Assembly: GCA_019359695.1 (NCBI GenBank)
Contig: JAHHGV010000037.1
Coordinates: 1 to 64,000, forward strand
From: Brasilonema angustatum HA4187-MV1
Lineage (GTDB): Bacteria > Cyanobacteriota > Cyanobacteriia > Cyanobacteriales > Nostocaceae
Reading direction: 5' to 3'
DNA: 64,000 nt
Numbering within the stretch: position 1 is the first letter of the stretch; each line of letters opens with the position of its first letter. This document shows, piece after piece, positions 46,593 to 56,025 of the stretch. Below the pieces are notes generated by a model. The model saw only the letters and a program-made list of their open reading frames with translations, was not told the origin of the DNA and did no database searches. A program made the position numbers and the translations under genes.

Positions 46593-47082
46593 TGCTTAGG
46601 CTAAATATGTACAGCGTTCGACAACAGGGTGGTTGTTATTGGTCATTTTGATAGCTGTATTCAATTAGATAGAACACACAGCAATGCTGTGTCGCTATCT
46701 TGTGAATTGTAATTTATACAATTCACACGTGATGTCAGAAAAATGTGCGACACAAAAGTGCACGTTCTCATTTTTAAAGTTTTCTTATACCAAAGTTTCA
46801 GTTATTATCTAAGCCATTTTTTGGAATAAAGAAGCTACAATGCAGGTAGAATAATCATTTGTGACACTATACTTGATATTATCTTCTATTTTTTTTATGT
46901 AATTGATCATACGTCATTTAATTTTATAATAAAGTGAGTTGACTATATTTCGTATTAGTTTATACAATATTTTAGCAAGCTAATTTGCTTTGTCAGTAGC
47001 ATCTACAACATAGGTATTTTGCATTACTATGTAGTCAACCCAAATCTTTTCCAAAATACTTTTTCTTAACAAAGGATGAGCC
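46593..47082. other. 490-bp AT-rich intergenic region with two hairpins
   Basis: Two perfect hairpins lie close together at about 46675-46692 (ACACAGC/GCTGTGT) and 46702-46726 (GTGAATTGTA/TACAATTCAC with a 5-nt loop). They may end the amidase transcript. The rest is AT-rich and leads to the lectin gene, which has AAGGA about 8 bp before its ATG. Confidence 0.6.
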
Positions 47083-48942
47083 ATGGTACAGACTTTAAAC
47101 GTTTCTGGAACAACCAACTATACGGCTGCCGCTACTCCCCAAATTGTTGCCGCCAATTTAACTATTTCTGACGCCGATAATGGCAATTTAAATGGTGTAT
47201 CGGTCATTATCAACTCTAATTTCAACAAAGATCAAGACCAGCTTGGGATTAACGGACAGAACGGTACCACTGGCACTATCAATGGTCTGAACTGGAACTA
47301 CAACACAACAACAGGGATTTTAAGCATAACTGGCGCAGCTTCCAGCAGTGCTTACCAGGATGCACTGCGCCAAGTTACTTACAGTAATACCAGTAACACC
47401 CCCACTACAGCAGCGCGTGGTATTGAATTTACTCTGGGAACAACCTTAGGAAGTGCAGATAACAACCACTTCTACGAGTTTGTCTCGGCTCCCAATATTA
47501 CCTGGACGGATGCTCAGTCTGCAGCTGCTAGTCGTAACTACTTGGGACTCAAAGGTTACCTAGGAACTATCACCTCTGACAAAGAAGAAAACTTCATCCA
47601 AGGCAAACTTCAAGGAAACGGCTGGATAGGGGGTAGTGATGCTGCCACTGAGGGAGACTGGCGTTGGGTGACAGGACCAGAGGCTGGAACCGCGTTTTGG
47701 AGTGGAGGTGCAGATGGTAGTGCAGTTAATGGTCAATACAGCGACTGGGCATTTGGTGAACCGAACAACCTTAATGGCATCGAAAAATACGCCCACGTTA
47801 TTGGTAACTCCGCCATTGGTTCAGATAAACAAGGTAAATGGAATGACCTTTCCGACGTTGTCGAAAGTGGAGAGTATATACCTCAGGGTTATATCGTAGA
47901 GTATGGTGGCTCACAAGGCGATCCAACTTTACAACTGACTGGTAGCGTCACTGTTAATGTGAGTGGGAATGCTTCAGCTAATGCGAAAAATCCCGCTAAA
48001 CTTGATTTCACTGGGGACGGCAAACCAGATATTCTGTGGCGCAACTACAAAACTGATGAGACTGCTATTTGGCAGCTTGATGGTACTACATTCAAACAAG
48101 CGACTGCATTTGAGCCAACCAAAAATACTGCCTGGAGAATCCAAGGTCAAGCAGATTTCACAGGCGATGGCAAAACAGACATTCTGTGGCGCAACTATGC
48201 TACTGGCGAGAACGGTATCTGGGGGTTGAATGGTACTACTATACAAAAGCTAACTTTTCTTGACCCAGAGGCTCAGCTGAGTTGGGAAGTCAAAGGTCTG
48301 TCAGATTTCACAGGTGATGGCAAAACAGACATTCTGTGGCGCAACAAGACCACAGGTGAAAATGCAATTTGGGGGTTGAACGCTGATGCTAGCGGTAATA
48401 CTGTTGTAGGAGCTAAGGTGGTGCTGGAAGCACTTCCCGATACAAATTGGGAAATCAAAGGTCTAGCAGATTTTACAGGTGATGGCAAAGACGAAATTCT
48501 CTGGCGCAATAAGAGTACTGGTGAAAATCAAATCTGGCAGTTGAATGGTACTACTGTACAACAGAAGACCCCACTGCCTACACTTACAGATACTGGTTGG
48601 GATGTTGCGGGTGAGGCAGACTTTACAGGTGATGGCAAAACAGACATCTTGTGGCGTAACTACAAAACAGGTGAGAATGCTGTTTGGGAGATGGATGGTA
48701 CTACTCAGAAACAGGCGATCGCGCTCAACAAACTAGATATTGGTTGGCAAGTCGCAGGACTGGCAGACTTTACAAACGATGGTAAGGTTGACATTCTCTG
48801 GCGCAACTCTGGTACTGATGAGACTGCTATTTGGCAGATGAATGGTACTAACTTAGCACAGGCGAGCGCACTCCCCAAAACTGGTAGTCCTGCCTGGGAA
48901 ATCAGCTTCCCAACTTCCTTCCCCGCTGGAACGGTTGGATAA
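47083..48942 (+). CDS. Secreted C-type lectin-like protein with six FG-GAP/VCBS repeats
   Basis: A 619-residue protein without a classical signal peptide. Residues 1-120 are a beta-sandwich (NGLNWNYNTTTGILSITGAA). Residues 122-280 form a C-type lectin-like domain: ITWTDAQSAAASRNYLGLKG, WIGGSDAATEGDWRWVTG and YSDWAFGEPNN are the signature. Residues of about 305-612 hold six near-identical units starting DFTGDGKTDILWRN and each containing a Ca-binding DGDGK-like loop and an IWQLDG-type strand. This should form a beta-propeller. A secreted calcium-dependent adhesin or matrix protein, perhaps exported by type I secretion, is the likely role. Confidence 0.85.
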   Translation: MVQTLNVSGTTNYTAAATPQIVAANLTISDADNGNLNGVSVIINSNFNKDQDQLGINGQNGTTGTINGLNWNYNTTTGILSITGAASSSAYQDALRQVTYSNTSNTPTTAARGIEFTLGTTLGSADNNHFYEFVSAPNITWTDAQSAAASRNYLGLKGYLGTITSDKEENFIQGKLQGNGWIGGSDAATEGDWRWVTGPEAGTAFWSGGADGSAVNGQYSDWAFGEPNNLNGIEKYAHVIGNSAIGSDKQGKWNDLSDVVESGEYIPQGYIVEYGGSQGDPTLQLTGSVTVNVSGNASANAKNPAKLDFTGDGKPDILWRNYKTDETAIWQLDGTTFKQATAFEPTKNTAWRIQGQADFTGDGKTDILWRNYATGENGIWGLNGTTIQKLTFLDPEAQLSWEVKGLSDFTGDGKTDILWRNKTTGENAIWGLNADASGNTVVGAKVVLEALPDTNWEIKGLADFTGDGKDEILWRNKSTGENQIWQLNGTTVQQKTPLPTLTDTGWDVAGEADFTGDGKTDILWRNYKTGENAVWEMDGTTQKQAIALNKLDIGWQVAGLADFTNDGKVDILWRNSGTDETAIWQMNGTNLAQASALPKTGSPAWEISFPTSFPAGTVG

Positions 48943-48975
48943 GAGTAAATTGACTGTGTGATTCAATTCGTTTGC

Positions 48976-49010
48976 AGGCGTGGTAAATGTGGTGAGCGTT
49001 TACCACGCCT
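48976..49010. terminator. Bidirectional terminator between lectin and DUF2085 genes
   Basis: AGGCGTGGTAAA (48976-48987) and TTTACCACGCCT (48999-49010) form a perfect 12-bp stem with an 11-nt loop. ACGAGTTTTTATTTTTG follows on the plus strand. The position between convergent genes fits. Confidence 0.8.
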
Positions 49011-49044
49011 ACGAGTTTTTATTTTTGAACAAATTCGCTTATTG

Positions 49045-49590
49045 TCACGCCCCAAACTCCTGATGAATACGTGTTCGCCGCCACTCGTGTAATATTGGCA
49101 TAGTAAATAAACCCCACGCCAAACCAGTGATTAACCCAAAAGGTGTAACAACGTAATTATCAAAACTCCACCAACCCAAAACCTCTGCTGCCAATTCCAG
49201 TGGATAAGCCATCATTAATACACTAGCAAGCGCCGCACCACTCCAACCATACTGACTTAACCAGTAAAAACCTTTCCCACCTGTAACTCCATATAACAGA
49301 CGCGTTATCAACAACCCTATTACAGTACCGTAACAACGCATACAGACAGCCATAATATACGGTGGTGACAATGCTACGCCCATATCCGGCTGCGGACATA
49401 CATGAATGCCCATGAAATAAATAATATTCGCAATTACGGGTAACATCGGCAACCCAGACGCGGCAAGAAATGGAGCTACAAGTGGTCCTACCACCATCCC
49501 TGCTAATAAAAAATCAGCAATGGCACTCACCCAACGAATTTGAAAGTGCTGAGTAGAAGAACTTCTTTTGAAAACTAATCCTGGCAACAT
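49045..49590 (-). CDS. DUF2085 membrane protein
   Basis: A 181-residue membrane protein with about four helices. I chose the ATG at 49588-49590 (MLPGLVFKRS); a TTG at 49650 lies within repeat DNA. The conserved HVCPQPD and CMRCYGTVIG motifs define the DUF2085 family and could bind a metal through the Cys/His residues. GKGFYWLSQYGWSGA and WWSFDNYVVTPFGLITG follow. Function unknown; often found in cyanobacteria. Confidence 0.85.
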   Translation of the reverse strand: MLPGLVFKRSSSTQHFQIRWVSAIADFLLAGMVVGPLVAPFLAASGLPMLPVIANIIYFMGIHVCPQPDMGVALSPPYIMAVCMRCYGTVIGLLITRLLYGVTGGKGFYWLSQYGWSGAALASVLMMAYPLELAAEVLGWWSFDNYVVTPFGLITGLAWGLFTMPILHEWRRTRIHQEFGA

Positions 49591-49649
49591 TTCTTTCTTC
49601 TTTCGTTTTTCCTTGGCGTCCTTTGCACGCCAGTTGCTACAAGTCGGCA

Positions 49650-49885
49650 AAGCCGGATGCCAGATACCTACGGAGGGTTTCCCTCCTGCAGTACTGGCTC
49701 AACGGACAAGTGCCTCAAGTCGGGAAACCCTTTCGGCAGTCGCTCATGGGGAGCCAGTGCGTTGCGGGGGTTCCCCCCGTTGTAGCACCTGGCGTGGAAA
49801 CCCCCAAGACCGCGCTGCCTCACCCCGGCACTGTCCTCCCCAACGCACTAGCTCGTCTATGTTCTGCGGACACGCTTTGCTAAGG
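49650..49885. repeat. GC-rich, palindrome-rich intergenic repeat region
   Basis: About 235 bp upstream of the DUF2085 gene is much more GC-rich than its surroundings and full of small palindromes, such as GGGGGTTCCCCCC near 49770 and GAGGGTTTCCCTC near 49672. A related unit lies at 38725-38830 and another at 55920-55990. Long open frames occur in it, but they are low-complexity translations of the repeat. Confidence 0.7.
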
Positions 49886-49906
49886 CGGTTCATTTTTTAA
49901 ACACAA

Positions 49907-49926
49907 GGTGGGCAATGCCGCCCACC
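49907..49926 (-). terminator. Terminator-like hairpin after agrE
   Basis: GGTGGGC (49907-49913) and GCCCACC (49920-49926) pair around a 6-nt loop, 15 bp beyond the agrE stop. On the minus strand it is followed by TTGTGTTT. The same GTGGGC...GCCCAC motif forms the inverted repeat at the end of this window (63940-63999). Confidence 0.6.
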
Positions 49927-49941
49927 CTACTTTCTACTTTC

Positions 49942-52053
49942 TTAACTCACTTTAGCAGTATAGGGACTAGTTAACTTCTGCAATTGCTGTAGCAACAAAC
50001 TCAGGAACAACCCAACATCTGTCACCACACCAACTGATTCTATAGAACCTCTGTCACTCAACTTTGTCACCACAGCTGGATTAATATCCACACAAACCAT
50101 CTTCACGCCAGCCGGAGTCATATTCCCCACACCTATTGAGTGCAGCATACTCGACAGCATCAAAATCATATCTGCACCTTTGAGCAGTCGGGCGTATTCG
50201 GTTTGGGCTTTGATCAAATTCATCTCGGTATCGGGCAAAGGACCATCATCGCGAATCGAGCCAGCCAGACAGAATGGAACTCCATTACGGACGCATTCAT
50301 ACATGACACCACTCTGAATGATCCCAGCCTCAACAGCTTTGGCAATACTACCATAACGGCGAATGGTATTAATGACTTTTAAGTGATGGCGGTGTCCACC
50401 GCGTACAGCCACACCCCGTTTCATATCCACACCGAGAGAAGTTCCCATCATCGCTTGCTCAATGTCGTGGATGGCGATCGCATTTCCACCCAGTAGCGCC
50501 TGCACATATCCTTCTCTAATCAGTTGTGCCAGATGTTCACCGCCTCCAGTGTGAATCACCACAGGTCCGGCTGTGACAACTACTTTACCACCACCATCCC
50601 TGATTTTACGTAATTCCCATGCCACTTGTTCAACGACGAGTTCCACGCGTCGCTCGCTGGAAACTCCCGAGGACATAAAGCTGAATTCTTCAGCATTACG
50701 TTTTTCCCGTGATTCGGGTTTCCGGATGGTGCGAATACCTAGCACATCCACAACGACTTCTTCGCCGACTTCAACGTCGCGTAGTAGTTTACACTGTGCT
50801 ACTACACCTTTGGGTGTCCGAGTGATGGCGATCGCCCCATCCATTCGCTGATTCTCTACCTTCACCCATTCACCGTTAATCCGCACTTCGGTGGGATAAA
50901 TCGTGCTTACGTAAAAATCATCAGGAGCTACCCCTGCTTGAGTTACCGGCTCCAACTTAACATCGCGCTCATCTTGAGGCAAGTCTACCGCACCCAAATC
51001 AATCAGATGGGATATGATGCTTTCCATCACCTCATGGGAAGGCGCTGATACCTTTACCTTAGCTGCTGATGTACTTTGCCGCTGTTCTCCCAATGAGAAA
51101 TTCAGCACTTGGAAACTACCGCCGTTATCGACAATTAAATCCAAAGCGCGGTTAATCAACCCAGAGTCAAGCAAGTGTCCTTCTAGGGTAAAAACGCGAC
51201 TCTCCACCCACACACTGGCGTGAAGTTCTTCCCGTACTGGTTCAGTTACTCGTAGCGTCAAGCATTTAGCCGCACCACCAGCTTTGAGAAATTCCGTCAG
51301 TGGTGTTTCAATAACTCGAAAACCAACTTCTGCAAGGCGTGCTTTCAGTGGTTCGCTCGCCTTATTCATCACAACAATGCTCTCAATATTCACCGCATTG
51401 CAGGCAAAGTTTACCGCATCAGCTTCTGTAATCGCTATCCGCTTTTCTTGTGATACCCGCATTTCAATTAAGCGGTTGGAGTAGGAATCAAACGCAGGTG
51501 GATAGTATAGCAGATAACCATTAGCCAGCGGACAGAAGCAAGTATCTAGGTGATAGAAACGATCATCAATCAGTCGCAACGACAACACCTCAATATCCAG
51601 CCATTTTGCCAGGTAAGGGTGAGAATCTAATTCTGTCCGGAAACCGTATCCAGCCCAAAGCCAGCGTCCTTCCCGATCCAGCAGTGCGTCTCCTGCACCT
51701 TCAAAAGGTAAATCTTTTGGCAATTCGTGGACAGTGTAACCGTTATCTTCAAACCACTGGTTGAAATAAGGTTCTTCACCCTGACGCTCTTTGTGTAAAA
51801 AACGACTCAGTACAACTGTTTTCCCTAGTACCAAACCAGCATTTGCCGTAAACACCATATCGGGCCAGCCTTTCTGGGGTGGTACTATGTCAACAATTGC
51901 GTGTTCTTTGAGGATGTGATGCAGTTTGTCCCACTGTTCTACGGCACGCTCTTGCGATGACTTGTGAATATTCCCTTCCATCCAAGGGTTAATCACATAG
52001 TCTACATCGTAGTAATGAGGAGGACAGATTAAAAAGCGAATCTGGGAAGTCAT
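49942..52053 (-). CDS. agrE: Bifunctional arginine dihydrolase / ornithine cyclodeaminase (AgrE/ArgZ)
   Basis: A 703-residue enzyme, exactly the length of Anabaena AgrE. The N-terminal domain (1-270) is a guanidine-modifying fold that turns arginine into ornithine, CO2 and two ammonia; the catalytic residues sit at Asn71 (TANAG), His168 (RFYHLD) and Cys264 (AAKCLTLRV). A middle LOR/SDH-like linker follows. The C-terminal domain (about 460-690) converts ornithine to proline: VTAGPVVIHTGGGEHLAQLI and LCLAGSIRDDGPLPD are typical. It releases nitrogen stored as cyanophycin. It is monocistronic, with a 590-bp upstream region. Confidence 0.95.
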   Translation of the reverse strand: MTSQIRFLICPPHYYDVDYVINPWMEGNIHKSSQERAVEQWDKLHHILKEHAIVDIVPPQKGWPDMVFTANAGLVLGKTVVLSRFLHKERQGEEPYFNQWFEDNGYTVHELPKDLPFEGAGDALLDREGRWLWAGYGFRTELDSHPYLAKWLDIEVLSLRLIDDRFYHLDTCFCPLANGYLLYYPPAFDSYSNRLIEMRVSQEKRIAITEADAVNFACNAVNIESIVVMNKASEPLKARLAEVGFRVIETPLTEFLKAGGAAKCLTLRVTEPVREELHASVWVESRVFTLEGHLLDSGLINRALDLIVDNGGSFQVLNFSLGEQRQSTSAAKVKVSAPSHEVMESIISHLIDLGAVDLPQDERDVKLEPVTQAGVAPDDFYVSTIYPTEVRINGEWVKVENQRMDGAIAITRTPKGVVAQCKLLRDVEVGEEVVVDVLGIRTIRKPESREKRNAEEFSFMSSGVSSERRVELVVEQVAWELRKIRDGGGKVVVTAGPVVIHTGGGEHLAQLIREGYVQALLGGNAIAIHDIEQAMMGTSLGVDMKRGVAVRGGHRHHLKVINTIRRYGSIAKAVEAGIIQSGVMYECVRNGVPFCLAGSIRDDGPLPDTEMNLIKAQTEYARLLKGADMILMLSSMLHSIGVGNMTPAGVKMVCVDINPAVVTKLSDRGSIESVGVVTDVGLFLSLLLQQLQKLTSPYTAKVS

Positions 52054-52641
52054 ATGGTTAGATGCAGTTAGCCTTTATTTAATACAATTTTTTACGTTAT
52101 GTCGTGTATATTTTAATGCTCTGTTGTTTTATTTTAGATTAAGTTTCTGTATTTTTCTAAAAGCTGACAGGAAGACTAATCTCTATTCTATATCGCACAG
52201 GCAAAGAGGCATCGAGAAACTATGATTTTCTCATAGATTAGAAGATTTCCACGTTGACAGAATTTCACTTATGTAGTTTCTATGACTGAATTGGAGAACT
52301 TTACTTCTATTGCCTCACCACGTAATATGTTTTTGCTTTTGTTTCTTGACAGATTCAGAGGATGTCTGAGAAGTCTAAAATGTCATGCTGAACGGAGCGA
52401 TAGCGTAGTGTAGACACGTTTGCGCTTGCTTGACTGCCCTGCGGGCACGCTACGCTAACAGAATGACAAAATATATCTTGCTTAATCTTTTCAGACATCC
52501 TCTCAGCGCTTACCCATCAAAGTGCACATTTATTTGTGAAAGGAGTGAACACACAACACTTAAAAGTCTAGAAGGACTCTTGAGTTTTAACTCTTGACAG
52601 CCTTAATCCAAACAAGTGCAATATATACGCGTATCAGCTTG
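52054..52641. other. 588-bp intergenic region upstream of agrE
   Basis: This AT-rich gap holds the agrE promoter and a MITE-like element at 52353-52505. I did not find a convincing GTA-N8-TAC NtcA site by eye. No gene is visible. Confidence 0.5.
52353..52505. mobile_element. MITE-like element with GAGGATGTCTGA terminal repeats
   Basis: About 150 bp bounded by inverted copies of AGAGGATGTCTGARAAG (near 52354-52371 and 52487-52503). Inside lie ATGTCAT and ATGACA facing each other and GC-rich small palindromes such as GCCCTGCGGGC. It has no coding capacity. This fits a small nonautonomous element moved by an unseen transposase. Confidence 0.65.
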
Positions 52642-53658
52642 CTATTCCTTTTGAACTAAAAAGGTATTTGACATTTCTTTGTATCGCAACCCAGTACACC
52701 CATCTTCTATAACTTCAAGGAGTTTACCACCTTCTTGTCTAATTGCTTTGAACACTTGATTTTGTGGGAGTACATGCATTTCAACCTCACCTCTTTTGGC
52801 TTTTCCTGAGAGATACTCTTGTAGGGAGAATTCGTAACCCAGTTTGTATGTCGGCACCTGAAACAGTGCAACTCCGTTTGGGTTGAGTGCCTTAATCAAT
52901 TGTCGAATGATAAATTGAATAATCGGAGGAGGATTATGTTGTAAGACGATAACAGAGTATATAAAATCCACTTTCGGGAGGCATTCTACATCATTTAATT
53001 TCTCTATTTGATGCAAGAATATGTTTTGAATGTTTTTGCTATCAACATGTTGTTTGGCGATTTGCAGGTGTTCTTGCGATATGTCATATCCATATACAAT
53101 ATCAAAGACTTTAGCTAACCATTGAGTGATACGACCAACACCGCACCCATATTCTAAGCAAGACTTGAGAAGCGTAAAATCTATCTGATTTCTTTCGAGT
53201 GTCTCAAGGATTCGACTTACGTCATGTTCTCCACTTTCATAGAAATCCGCTATGGTGTTTGTGTTTTGAATATTCGCTTGTAAAAATTTATCTGATGTTA
53301 GCACAGACCAATAAGGTTCTGTTTTACCAAGGTGTTGCCAAGAGTCTTGGATGTGTTTGAAGAGAATTTGTAGTTCAGCTTCAGATGAGATTTCTTCAAT
53401 CTTCATTTCTGGTTCATTGCCTGATAATGCTGTTGACAAATAGGATGGATTCTTCATCTTGAACTCATCAGATTGTATAAAGTCTTGTCTAAGATCTTTC
53501 CTATTTTTCAACCTAGCCATTTTTTCCAAAATGATTTTTTCATCTTCTGGATCTCTATCGAGAAAAAGACGATAACCCCAAAGAACTGCTTCTCGGCTAA
53601 TAACTGGTACTTCTTGCTTATTTGTAAATTTCTTTAAGGCTTGGAATAGGTTGTGCAT
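52642..53658 (-). CDS. SAM-dependent methyltransferase with DUF4214-like N-terminal domain
   Basis: A 338-residue protein. Residues 22-68 match the DUF4214 pattern (YRLFLDRDPEDEKII, then RQDFIQSDEFK) found in surface-polysaccharide and glycoprotein-related proteins. Residues 160-285 form a class I methyltransferase: SCLEYGCGVGRITQWLA is motif I, VYGYDISQEHLQIAK the acidic loop, and FIYSVIVLQHNPP motif IV. It lies just downstream of the Dev-like permease and ATPase on the same strand, so a role in making or decorating the exported product is possible. Confidence 0.85.
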   Translation of the reverse strand: MHNLFQALKKFTNKQEVPVISREAVLWGYRLFLDRDPEDEKIILEKMARLKNRKDLRQDFIQSDEFKMKNPSYLSTALSGNEPEMKIEEISSEAELQILFKHIQDSWQHLGKTEPYWSVLTSDKFLQANIQNTNTIADFYESGEHDVSRILETLERNQIDFTLLKSCLEYGCGVGRITQWLAKVFDIVYGYDISQEHLQIAKQHVDSKNIQNIFLHQIEKLNDVECLPKVDFIYSVIVLQHNPPPIIQFIIRQLIKALNPNGVALFQVPTYKLGYEFSLQEYLSGKAKRGEVEMHVLPQNQVFKAIRQEGGKLLEVIEDGCTGLRYKEMSNTFLVQKE

Positions 53659-53770
53659 AAATCACCCTGGAAGATGTGTATCGGCAACCTAAATATAATA
53701 TTCAACGGTACCATCTTATTAGTATTTTTGTACCAATATTCCTGGTAGGATAAGAGGGATTTTTTGTTTA

Positions 53771-54526
53771 TTACTTTAGTACTCCATCTTCCATATGCGC
53801 TACTCGGTCAGCTAAATCTAAAATCCGGGGATCATGAGTCACAATGAGTACTGTGCAACCTTGTTCTTTTGCTAGTCCACGCAGTAACTCCATAACCAAA
53901 TGTCCGCTGTGGGAGTCTAAAGCAGCCGTTGGTTCATCCGCCATAATGATCTGTGGAGAACCAGTTAAGGCACGGGCGATCGCCACTCTTTGTTTTTGTC
54001 CTCCTGACAAATCACGCGGAAGCAGCTTTGCTTTATCAGCCAGTCCAACTTGTTCCAACAAAGCTTGGGCTTCCTTGCGTGCTGATCTTCCACGAATCCC
54101 TTTAACGTTCAAGGCTGCTTCTACATTCTCAATCGCCGTTAGTGCTGGAAACAAGTTAAAATCTTGAAAAATAAAACCAATGTTCTGTCTTCGGAACTTA
54201 GCTAGTTGAGTTCGAGACATTCTCGTAATTTCTTGCCCAAGTAAATAAACATTCCCCGCCGTTGGAGTCAACAGTCCCGCTAAAATAGATAGCAAGGTTG
54301 TTTTCCCTGAACCAGAAGGCCCCATCAAAATTTCTATATCACCTTTTTGGATCTCCCAGTAAACTTTTTTCAAGATTTGAAGGCGCTGTTGTTTGGAATT
54401 AATAACCATTCCCACATTTTTGGCAATTATTGCCCCTCTTGTGGTGAAATTCATTTGATATTTGCTCTGAGCAAACTTATCAAATTTCTTTTTATAATCA
54501 GCCATCTCCTCAAATTCTTTGGTCAT
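53771..54526 (-). CDS. devA: DevA-like ABC exporter ATPase
   Basis: A 251-residue ATPase. Walker A is MGPSGSGKTTLLS, the Q-loop is FIFQDFNLFPALT, signature LSGGQKQRVAIARAL, Walker B IIMADEPTAALD, and H-loop IVTHDPR. It belongs to the MacB/LolD/DevA group. The start could also be the ATG 21 bp in (MADYKKKFDK). It lies 120 bp after the permease gene (54648-55835) on the same strand. No membrane fusion gene is next to it. Confidence 0.93.
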   Translation of the reverse strand: MTKEFEEMADYKKKFDKFAQSKYQMNFTTRGAIIAKNVGMVINSKQQRLQILKKVYWEIQKGDIEILMGPSGSGKTTLLSILAGLLTPTAGNVYLLGQEITRMSRTQLAKFRRQNIGFIFQDFNLFPALTAIENVEAALNVKGIRGRSARKEAQALLEQVGLADKAKLLPRDLSGGQKQRVAIARALTGSPQIIMADEPTAALDSHSGHLVMELLRGLAKEQGCTVLIVTHDPRILDLADRVAHMEDGVLK

Positions 54527-54647
54527 ATATAGTTTTTAATTATTAGTTGATATTTGTTGAGTGCTTTTGAGTAGACTTTAAACTTACTATTATGATTTTG
54601 TCATAATTAACACTAAGTTTTGGTAAAGTTAATAAGTACCAATAAAA

Positions 54648-55835
54648 CTATCCTTTAAAGACAATTGCTGGATCAACGCGTGTAACTTTTTGAATGGCAA
54701 AAACAGCGGAACCAACGCACATCAAGACTGTAATTCCGAAAACAATGACTGCTGATACTGGTGTTATTAAAATGACAATTCCTTGTGTTGTTGATGTCCA
54801 AGCCGCTACTCCTACGCAAAGAGCAATTCCTGGTAAATAGCCTAAAATTGCCATCCAGATTGCTTGCTCAATAATCACATTATAAATAAACCAATCAGAT
54901 GCCCCCATTGCTTTGAGGGTGCCAAATTCTTTTATGTGATCTGTGACAGAAGCGTAAAGAATCTGACTTACCACAACTGCCCCAACAACAACACCAACCA
55001 CCGCACCAAGACCGAGAATAAATCCAATTCCAGAGCGAACCTGCCAATATTCCTGTGTGATTTTAGATATTTCTTGGCGAGTGTAAGCACGGGTATCTGG
55101 CAAAGCCTGTTCTAAATCTCGCTTGAGTTTGGCGATGTTTTGACCTCGTTTTGCCTTAACCAAAACAAAGCTTATTTGGTCTGTTGATACTGGTTTCTTT
55201 GCAGAGGAACCCACGTTATTTGGAGAAGCCGTTGTCTGAGTTCCATAATTTCTATAAGTATTGGCAGTCTCTAAAGAGGTGAATATTAAAGTACCAAAGA
55301 CAATTGATTGAGTCCCTTGAGTGAAACCCACTAACTTTGCTGGAATATTGTTAATTTCTCCTACTTCGCCCAACCTTTTGAGATCAATAGAATCCAGGTT
55401 AGTTTTGTCAATCATGAAACGAAACGATTGCTTCAAGTCATTCAAACGACCTTCAACAATATTTGCTCGGTCAAATAACATCCCCTGTGGATCTGCACCA
55501 ACCAGCGTAATAGAACTAATCTTGTCTGTTGCAAGTTCATGCCAAAGTCCACCATCAATAATCACAGCTTCAGCTTTGTCTACACCTTTGACTTTGCGCG
55601 CCTTAGTGACTCGTTCGTAGGGAATTGGTAGAGTTAGCCCCAAATGCTGCATATTTTTTGAAGACACCCAAATATCAGCACGGGATTGATCGATTAACTG
55701 AGTAGAAGAACGAGCAAATCCATATTGAAGACCTGTTTGAATGGTGACTAGGCTAACAGCAAATAAAATTCCCGCCTGCGCCACCAAAAAGCGAGGAATA
55801 TCTTCGAGTAAATTCTTACGAGCAATTGAAGCCAT
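54648..55835 (-). CDS. devC: DevC-like ABC exporter permease (second copy)
   Basis: A 395-residue FtsX/MacB-type permease, with four membrane helices (about 14-33, 265-290, 315-337 and 354-376). The coupling helix is IKEFGTLKAMGASDW. The periplasmic domain is distinct from the copy at 38893-40068; overall similarity is moderate. It is followed by an ATPase gene but not preceded by a devB gene. Product exported unknown. Confidence 0.92.
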   Translation of the reverse strand: MASIARKNLLEDIPRFLVAQAGILFAVSLVTIQTGLQYGFARSSTQLIDQSRADIWVSSKNMQHLGLTLPIPYERVTKARKVKGVDKAEAVIIDGGLWHELATDKISSITLVGADPQGMLFDRANIVEGRLNDLKQSFRFMIDKTNLDSIDLKRLGEVGEINNIPAKLVGFTQGTQSIVFGTLIFTSLETANTYRNYGTQTTASPNNVGSSAKKPVSTDQISFVLVKAKRGQNIAKLKRDLEQALPDTRAYTRQEISKITQEYWQVRSGIGFILGLGAVVGVVVGAVVVSQILYASVTDHIKEFGTLKAMGASDWFIYNVIIEQAIWMAILGYLPGIALCVGVAAWTSTTQGIVILITPVSAVIVFGITVLMCVGSAVFAIQKVTRVDPAIVFKG

Positions 55836-55919
55836 AAAACTTAATAGGGAATTGTTAAGTAGGTCAGTACAAATAAAGTTAACAAAGTAGTGGTCGTTAT
55901 TAGTTATGAGTGAGACAAG

Positions 55920-55992
55920 CTGCGGCTTTGAGGATTTCCCTCTTGCCGGATCTGGCTCTCCCGATAGCCGTGAGGCGTAGCGTCAGCCATAG
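55920..55992. repeat. GC-rich dispersed repeat fragment
   Basis: A short GC-rich, palindromic stretch (TGAGGATTTCCCTC, then GGCTCTCCCGATAGCC) between the permease and hpnB genes. It shares words with the repeat region at 49650-49885. Confidence 0.55.
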
Positions 55993-56025
55993 GATCATTA
56001 GTTGTTCTACTAATGACTAATTGGG

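Noticed and set aside
49568-49900. Long overlapping frames in the GC-rich repeat region
   Set aside because: They are translations of palindromic repeat DNA in several frames and lack start context and homology.
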